Assembly: GCF_900113255.1 (NCBI RefSeq) | Contig: NZ_FOOR01000009.1 | Coordinates: forward strand, 62,001-126,000 | From: Novosphingobium sp. CF614 | GTDB taxonomy: Bacteria > Pseudomonadota > Alphaproteobacteria > Sphingomonadales > Sphingomonadaceae | Length of the DNA: 64,000 nt | Reading direction: 5' to 3' | Shown here: positions 58,816 to 64,000 of the stretch, in pieces | How positions within the stretch are numbered: position 1 is the stretch's first letter | Layout: every line of letters begins with the position of its first letter | The notes under the pieces: model-generated | What the model was told of the DNA's origin: nothing | What the model saw: only the letters and a program-made list of their open reading frames with translations | The model's database searches: none | Translations under genes and position numbers: made by a program

Positions 58816-59249
58816 AAAAAGTCGACGTATTCACCGATGGTGCGTGCAAGGGCAACCCCGGCCCCGGCGGCTGGGGCGCGCTGCTGCGCATGGGACCGCA
58901 CGAAAAGGAACTGTCGGGCGGCGATCCCGAGACGACCAACAACCGCATGGAGATGACTGCCGTCATCAAGGCGCTCAATGCCCTGACCGAACCATGCGAA
59001 GTCACGCTCCACACCGATAGCCGCTATGTGATCGACGGGATCACCAAGTGGGTCCACGGCTGGAAGAAGAAAGGCTGGATCAACGCCAGCAAGCAACCCG
59101 TGCGCAACGCCGACCTATGGCATGATCTGATCGAGGCCGAACTGCGCCACAAGGTGCATTGGCAATGGGTGCGCGGCCACAACGGCCACATCGAGAACGA
59201 GCGGGTCGACAAACTCGCCAGCGACGCGGCGCTTGCGGCGGGGAAATAG
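58812..59249 (+). CDS. rnhA: Ribonuclease HI
   Basis: Degrades RNA in RNA-DNA hybrids, 145 residues. Catalytic acids lie in [29 protein letters not shown] and RVDKLA. The basic [13 protein letters not shown] loop is the substrate handle. The thrB-rnhA order is common in this group. A truncated repeat (copy H) begins two bases after the stop. Confidence 0.97.
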   Translation: MKKVDVFTDGACKGNPGPGGWGALLRMGPHEKELSGGDPETTNNRMEMTAVIKALNALTEPCEVTLHTDSRYVIDGITKWVHGWKKKGWINASKQPVRNADLWHDLIEAELRHKVHWQWVRGHNGHIENERVDKLASDAALAAGK

Positions 59250-59250
59250 C

Positions 59251-59291
59251 GCTGATCGCGACTCTTCTTCCCTCCCCTCGTCATCGCGAAG
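59251..59291. repeat. Dispersed palindromic repeat, copy H (left end only)
   Basis: GCTGATCGCGACTCTTCTTC and CCTCGTCATCGCGA match the left 40 bases of copy G. The rest is lost. It again lies at the 3' end of a gene. Confidence 0.55.
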
Positions 59292-59356
59292 TGGCACCGA
59301 ACGCCTTGGCCGACCGCGTGTACCAATGACCACGATAGCCGCCCCGCCCACCGTCC

Positions 59357-60442
59357 TCAGGAAAAGCGCGACGGCGAATACGGCTGCGGATCGACCGCGC
59401 CGCCCGGTTCGGCCAACAGCAGGCGCGCGGCAAGGTCGGCGGCGGCGGGAGCGGTCTGGATGCCGAAGCCGCCTTGCCCCGCGAACCAGAAGAACGCCGC
59501 ATCCTGGGGCGCGAAGCCGTAGACCGGCAGCCGGTCGGGCGTGAATGACCTGAGGCCCGCCCAGCGGTGCTCCAGGCGCTCGATCCGCCAGTCGACCACG
59601 TGCTCGAAGCGGTCGATGGCGATGGCGATGTCGATCTCCTCGGCTGCGGCATCGCAGGCCGCGCTCGGCGTCTCGTCGTGCGGGCTCAGCCAGAGACGGC
59701 CGCTCTCCGGCTTGAAGTAGAAGCTTTCGGATATGTCGAGCACCAGCGGCAGGTCGGCGGGCACGGCGGCGGAGACGGCGAGCTGGACCACGGTGCGGCG
59801 GTAGGGCGTAATGCCGATCGGGCGAACGCCGGCGATGCGCGCCACCGCGTCGGCCCAGGCTCCGGCCGCATTGACGAGGATCCCGCATTCGACACGGCGC
59901 CCGTCGGATAGTGCCAGCATCCAGCCCGCTGGGATCCGTTGGGCCCCGGCCAGCGCGGCACGGCACCACAGGTCGACACCGGTCCGCCGCCCCTGCGCCA
60001 GATAATGCTGGTGCAGGCCCGCCACGTCGATGTCGCAGCAGCTCGGCTCCAGCGCGCCGCAGCTCCAGCCTGGCCGCAAGCGCGGCACGTGCCGCTCGAT
60101 CCCCGCCCGGTCGAGCAGTTCGACCTCCACCCCGATATCGCGATATCGCGCGGCGAAATCCGCGACATCGGCCTCCTGTCCCTCGCGCCCAAGGGTCAGA
60201 GCCGCGCGCGGTGCCAGCACGCCGAGTTCGCGCAGCATCGGACCGGAGGCCGTGGTCAAGGGCTGCACGCCTGGCCCGCCGTAGCTCTCCGTCCAGAACG
60301 CGGCGGAGCGGCCGGTGCTGTGGTAGCCGGGGCGGTCCTCCGCTTCGATCACTAGGATCCGCGCCCGTCCTCCCAGCGCGGCGCCAAGCGAAGCGCCCGC
60401 CATCCCGGCGCCGACCACGACGATGTCATACCGCTGCTCCAT
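59357..60442 (-). CDS. FAD-dependent oxidoreductase (DAO/glycine oxidase family)
   Basis: 361 residues. The FAD motif DIVVVGAGMAGASLGAAL starts at residue 6, with the acidic residue after IEAE. An NAAGAWADAVA block near residue 190 and a C-terminal GFGIQTAPAAADLAA close the fold. The likely substrate is a D-amino acid, sarcosine or similar amine; it cannot be fixed. It is followed upstream on the same strand by the hydrolase at 60448. Confidence 0.82.
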   Translation of the reverse strand: MEQRYDIVVVGAGMAGASLGAALGGRARILVIEAEDRPGYHSTGRSAAFWTESYGGPGVQPLTTASGPMLRELGVLAPRAALTLGREGQEADVADFAARYRDIGVEVELLDRAGIERHVPRLRPGWSCGALEPSCCDIDVAGLHQHYLAQGRRTGVDLWCRAALAGAQRIPAGWMLALSDGRRVECGILVNAAGAWADAVARIAGVRPIGITPYRRTVVQLAVSAAVPADLPLVLDISESFYFKPESGRLWLSPHDETPSAACDAAAEEIDIAIAIDRFEHVVDWRIERLEHRWAGLRSFTPDRLPVYGFAPQDAAFFWFAGQGGFGIQTAPAAADLAARLLLAEPGGAVDPQPYSPSRFS

Positions 60443-60447
60443 CGCGG

Positions 60448-61422
60448 TCAGCCCCTAGCCGGTGCCACGCGATTCAGGAACTCCCTGATGGAGTCCATCG
60501 CCCGATCACGCACGGGATCGGCCTCGCGCAGGATCTCGTGGCGGCATTCCTTGCCGAAGACAACGAGCTCCCCCTTGGGCAGGCGCGCGGCGGCGCGGCG
60601 GATCGCCGGCCAGGAGACGAGGCCGTCGGCCCGCGTCGCCAGCAGCAGCACCGGCATATCGACGGCTTCGAGCAGTCCCGGCTCTTCCAGCAGCCGGATC
60701 GAGGCCAGCGCGCGCTCTATCCAGCCCCAGCTCGCCGGGCCCATCCGGATCGCCGGGCGTTGGCGGCGCCACCACTCCTCATCTTCGTAGCGTGACTGGT
60801 CATGCGTCAGCAGCAGGTTGCGGGCGTGCGGAACGAGCGCGGGCTTTTCGCTTCCTTTCCAGGCCGGGCGACGCGGATCGCCGCGCCTGGCGATGGCCCT
60901 GGCCACGCGATGGAGCAAGCCGCTCGGCAACCAGGACGGGTGAAGACCAAGCATCGGTGCCGAAAGCACCAGCGCGTCGGGTCGCACTTTGCCTTGCGCC
61001 ACCGCGCGCAGCGCGATGTGCCCGCCCATCGAATGCGCCACGGCTACGTGCGGGCCCGAGGTCCGTGCCGCGCAGTCGGCCCAGAGCGCGGCATAGTCGT
61101 TGGCCCAGGTGGCGAAATCATCGATGTGCCCGGTCAGGGCATCGCGTCCGAGCCGGCCGCTATAGGCCTGCCCGCGCCAATCGGCGGCCGTGACCCACCA
61201 GCCTTCGTCATGCCATTCGTCAAACGTTTCCAGCCATTTTTCATAAGCATCGCCGCGCCCCGGCATGAACAGCAGCGAGCCGCGCCGCGCATCGCCGGGC
61301 GCCGGCAAGTCGATCCGCCGCACGCCGTACCCGCCGGGCGCATGCCAGGTCTCCTCCCGCGCACCGGCGGGGATCTGCCGGCGCACGGCAAGGCGCGGCT
61401 GGCTGAAGACGGGAAGTGTCAC
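60448..61422 (-). CDS. Alpha/beta hydrolase, lysophospholipase-like
   Basis: 324 residues. The nucleophile elbow is VAHSMGGH near residue 138. The acid is probably in LLATRADGLV, and His in GKECRHEILRE. The overall pattern (LLFMPGRGDAYEKWLETFDE; AADWRGQAYSGR) fits the PldB/monoglyceride lipase group. The GTG at 61422 is chosen as start because the upstream part of the frame lies in promoter-like DNA. Five bases separate it from the oxidase gene, so they form an operon. Confidence 0.82.
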   Translation of the reverse strand: MTLPVFSQPRLAVRRQIPAGAREETWHAPGGYGVRRIDLPAPGDARRGSLLFMPGRGDAYEKWLETFDEWHDEGWWVTAADWRGQAYSGRLGRDALTGHIDDFATWANDYAALWADCAARTSGPHVAVAHSMGGHIALRAVAQGKVRPDALVLSAPMLGLHPSWLPSGLLHRVARAIARRGDPRRPAWKGSEKPALVPHARNLLLTHDQSRYEDEEWWRRQRPAIRMGPASWGWIERALASIRLLEEPGLLEAVDMPVLLLATRADGLVSWPAIRRAAARLPKGELVVFGKECRHEILREADPVRDRAMDSIREFLNRVAPARG

Positions 61423-61526
61423 TTGGCTAATTCCGTGCTCAGCCGGCTGGTTACTGCTTGGCCATTGGTTACTGTTTGGTAAGCGATACACTGTAGAGCG
61501 AAGCCCCGTTCAGGGGGGACAAACGC

Positions 61527-62237
61527 ATGTCGGGCGGCTTATTTTCGTACGCACTGCTGGCGGCATTGGCAACCGCCCTGCTGACCGCCGCCTTCACGGA
61601 CTTGCGCCGCCGCGAGATAGATAACTGGCTTAACGCCGCGATCGCGCTGGCTGCCCCCATGTGGTGGCTGGCGATGGGCTTCGGCTGGCTCGACATCGGC
61701 TTTCAGCTGGCATTGGCGGGCGGCACTTTCGCGTTCGCCTGCGCGCTTTTCGCGGCAGGTCAGATGGGCGGCGGAGACGTCAAGCTGCTGACCGCGCTGG
61801 CGCTGTGGTTCACACCCGTCAGCTTCCTGCAACTAATCGTACTCATGGCCGTGATCGGCGGCGGCGCCTCGGTCGCCATGGCCTTGCTGAACATGAAGCG
61901 CGTTCCCGGTGAAACGCTGCGCGATGCGTTGGCCGCCGTGGTGGCGCTGGCCTGGGTCTGGGGCTCCTGCGCGGTGATCTTCGCCCTGGTGACACGCCGC
62001 CCGCTGATCGACGGAGGGACGGTGGAAACCATCTTGGCGGTGCTGCCGCGGATCTGGGCCCTGGCCCTCGCCGCGCTTGCTGTGGCCGCGATCCTCACCC
62101 TGGGGCTCTTCCATATCTACCGGCGCCAGAAATCGCGGCTGCCGATACCCTATGGCATCGCGATCGCCGCCGCCGGCCTGTGGGTTCTGGGCGAACAGGC
62201 GCTCTCGGCCGCCCGTTCCGCCACGCAAACGGGGTGA
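61527..62237 (+). CDS. cpaA: Tad pilus prepilin peptidase CpaA
   Basis: 236 residues, type IV prepilin peptidase (A24) of the Flp/Tad type. The two catalytic Asp are in AFTDLRRREIDN near residue 27 and MGGGDVKLL near residue 79. It has about seven membrane segments and is longer than many CpaA proteins because of an extra segment between residues 125 and 200. It processes Flp pilins at the inner membrane and begins the pilus locus. Confidence 0.88.
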   Translation: MSGGLFSYALLAALATALLTAAFTDLRRREIDNWLNAAIALAAPMWWLAMGFGWLDIGFQLALAGGTFAFACALFAAGQMGGGDVKLLTALALWFTPVSFLQLIVLMAVIGGGASVAMALLNMKRVPGETLRDALAAVVALAWVWGSCAVIFALVTRRPLIDGGTVETILAVLPRIWALALAALAVAAILTLGLFHIYRRQKSRLPIPYGIAIAAAGLWVLGEQALSAARSATQTG

Positions 62238-62306
62238 ACTTGATCTTAACCAATTTGCCCGATGTTAGGCGAATAAATCGGGGATATGCAGGGGGCTTAC
62301 CGAGCC

Positions 62307-63323
62307 ATGGATAAGAAGAAGCTGGTGCTGCTGCTGGTTGCGCTGCTGATCGCGGCGGGCACGGCATTTGCCGCGCGATCGCTGTTTACCGGAACCTCCG
62401 CGCCCCAGGCGGAAGCCGTGCCGGCCCAGCCCAGGGGCCCCAAGGTCCTTGTCGCGCAGCGGGCGTTGCAGGTCGGCACCATCATCACCGCCGATGCCGT
62501 CTCTTTCCAGGACTGGCCCCAGGAACTGGTCAAGGACGCCTACTTCATCGACGGCGAAGCCGACATGAGCAAGCTGCTCGGCACCGTCGTGCGCTACCCG
62601 GTTACCGCCGGCCAGCCGCTGACCCAGGGCGCCCTCGTCGCGCCGGGCGATCGCGGCTTCCTCGCCGCCGCTCTCGGGCCCGGCATGCGCGCGGTCACGA
62701 TCCCCGTTTCCGCCAAGACCGGCGTCGGCGGCTTCGTGTTCCCGGGCGACCGCGTCGACCTGGTCCTGACCCAGCAAGTCACGGGCGAAGGCCAGGCACT
62801 GCGCACCGCCGAGACGATCCTGCGCAACATGCGCGTGCTCGCCACCGACCAGGCCACCGACAACGAAGTGGTCGACGGCAAGACCGTGGTCCGCGCCTTC
62901 CGCACCGTCACTCTCGAAGTCACCCCGCGTATCGCCGAGAAGGTCGCGGTCGCGCAGGAGATAGGCGAGATCAGCCTTTCGCTGCGCTCGATCGCGGACA
63001 ATCAGGGCGAGTTCGATCGCATCCTGGCCAACGGCGACGTCAAAGTCCCCGAAGGTGCCTCCAAGCAGCAGGAAGAGCAGCTGATGCGCCAGGCGATGGA
63101 CAAGCCGATCGAGGGCAACACCACTTACGTGACCGGCGGCGACGTCTCGCGCTTCCAGCGTTCCAGCCGCCCGGCCACGCCCGGCGACGGTCCGCCGCGC
63201 GGGGCCATGGCAGCAGCCTTTCCGCAAGGCGCTTCCGGCCCGAGCCAGCCGATCCGCACCGGCCCGGTGGTACGGGTGACCCGGGGCAAGGAAACCACCG
63301 AACAAGTCGTGGGGAAAAAGTGA
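62307..63323 (+). CDS. cpaB: Flp pilus assembly protein CpaB (RcpC)
   Basis: 338 residues. An N-terminal membrane anchor (LVLLLVALLIAAGTAFAA) is followed by an SAF/beta-clip domain (VLVAQRALQVGTIITADAV) and a GDRVDLVLTQQV block typical of CpaB. The C terminus is basic and disordered. The start at 62307 is preferred over 62286 since the anchor begins there. It ends one base into the possible start of cpaC. Confidence 0.9.
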   Translation: MDKKKLVLLLVALLIAAGTAFAARSLFTGTSAPQAEAVPAQPRGPKVLVAQRALQVGTIITADAVSFQDWPQELVKDAYFIDGEADMSKLLGTVVRYPVTAGQPLTQGALVAPGDRGFLAAALGPGMRAVTIPVSAKTGVGGFVFPGDRVDLVLTQQVTGEGQALRTAETILRNMRVLATDQATDNEVVDGKTVVRAFRTVTLEVTPRIAEKVAVAQEIGEISLSLRSIADNQGEFDRILANGDVKVPEGASKQQEEQLMRQAMDKPIEGNTTYVTGGDVSRFQRSSRPATPGDGPPRGAMAAAFPQGASGPSQPIRTGPVVRVTRGKETTEQVVGKK

Positions 63324-63385
63324 TGGCCCTCGGCAACGCCAAAACCCTCCCCGCCACCCGTTTCAACGCCTTTGGGGGCACCGCT

Positions 63386-64000
63386 ATGAAACCGCGTCTT
63401 CTCAAGGCCGTGCTGACCGCCGCCGGTCTATTATCGCCGCTGGCGATGACGAACCCGGCCGCCGCGCAGTCGGTCGTTCGTCCGGCGCAAAGCATCGACC
63501 TGTCGATCGGCAACGGCCAGCTGGTCAACGTGCCCGGGACGATGACCGACGTCTTCGTCGCCAATGACCAGGTCGCCGACGTTCAGGTGAAGTCCGCGCG
63601 CCAGTTCTACGTTTTCGGCAAAGCCGGCGGCACCACGACCGTCTATGCCAGCGATGCGAAAGGTGCCGTCGTCTGGTCAGGAACGATCCGCGTCGGCTCG
63701 AACCTCGACAGCGTCGATTCGATGCTGCGCCTGGCGATGCCGGAAGCCAGGATCGGCGTTTCGACGATGGGTTCCGATACTTTCCTGCTGACCGGCACGG
63801 TCAAGACGCCGGAAGACGGCGCCGAAGCCGAACGCCTCGTGAAGGCATATGTCGGCGAAAAGGCGAACGTGATAAGCCGGCTGCACATGGCGACGCCGCT
63901 GCAAGTCAACTTGCAGGTGCGCATCGCCGAAGTCAGCCGCTCACTGGTCAAATCGCTGAGCATCAACATCGCCTCGGCGGACACGAGCACAGGCGCGAAG
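63386..64000 (+). CDS. cpaC: Flp pilus secretin CpaC (RcpA), N-terminal part
   Basis: 205 codons before the window ends. Signal peptide (LLSPLAMTNPAAAQ), then the N-terminal secretin domain with VNVPGTMTDVFVANDQVADV and a BON-like segment (DTFLLTGTVKTPEDGAEAERL). The secretin barrel lies beyond the edge. GGGGG precedes the ATG at 63386; an ATG at 63323 overlapping the cpaB stop would add 21 residues. Confidence 0.9.
   Translation, partial: MKPRLLKAVLTAAGLLSPLAMTNPAAAQSVVRPAQSIDLSIGNGQLVNVPGTMTDVFVANDQVADVQVKSARQFYVFGKAGGTTTVYASDAKGAVVWSGTIRVGSNLDSVDSMLRLAMPEARIGVSTMGSDTFLLTGTVKTPEDGAEAERLVKAYVGEKANVISRLHMATPLQVNLQVRIAEVSRSLVKSLSINIASADTSTGAK

Overview
The window is chromosomal DNA of a GC-rich alphaproteobacterium, most likely of the family Sphingomonadaceae (Novosphingobium/Sphingobium type; the genus cannot be fixed from the sequence alone). 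Reasons: the order rpsB-tsf-pyrH-frr-uppS-cdsA-dxr-rseP-bamA, large TonB-dependent receptors, an FnrL-type cysteine pattern, a MucR regulator, the alphaproteobacterial LexA operator GTTC-N7-GTTC, and dispersed palindromic repeats.

Layout. 1-7.6 kb (minus strand): translation, lipid precursor and envelope genes ending in the start of bamA. 8.1-11.2 kb: a haem oxygen sensor pair fixL-fixJ and an Fe-S FNR-type regulator. 11.6-17.8 kb: an accessory stretch with an unknown 188-aa protein, uvrA under a LexA box, a small secreted protein, a probable ribosome-inactivating protein (RIP, ricin A-chain/Shiga-toxin fold) at 15997-16638, rlpA, and a deletion scar that joins the tails of a flavohaemoglobin gene and an nsrR gene. 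18.2-23.1 kb: a vitamin B12 uptake operon btuB-btuF-btuC-btuD behind a cobalamin riboswitch. 23.2-30.5 kb: a nitrogen-scavenging cluster (outer-membrane protein, biuret hydrolase-like enzyme, NCS2 permease, atzG-atzE-atzF) with a divergent GntR regulator. 30.8-33.5 kb: a TonB receptor behind two Pho-box-like sites. 33.7-42.7 kb: a CDF metal exporter, clpX, clpP, a membrane glycosyltransferase, trigger factor with a histone-like tail, tRNA-Leu(UAG) and sppA. 42.8-48 kb: pyrB with a catalytically dead dihydroorotase homologue, serA and serC. 48.1-61.4 kb: mostly housekeeping genes (M16 protease, nfuA, tsaB-rimI, mucR, fur, plsC, ispH, thrB, rnhA, an FAD oxidase, a hydrolase). 61.5-64 kb: the start of a Flp/Tad pilus locus (cpaA, cpaB, cpaC), which runs off the edge.

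A family of imperfect palindromes of about 120-185 bp recurs eight times. Seven copies lie directly after stop codons, which suggests a role at transcript 3' ends. Other short palindromes have inserted in frame into uvrA and btuF. No transposase, integrase, CRISPR array or rRNA gene was seen. The most interesting item is the RIP-like gene: its Glu, Arg and Trp active-site residues keep the same relative spacing as in ricin.
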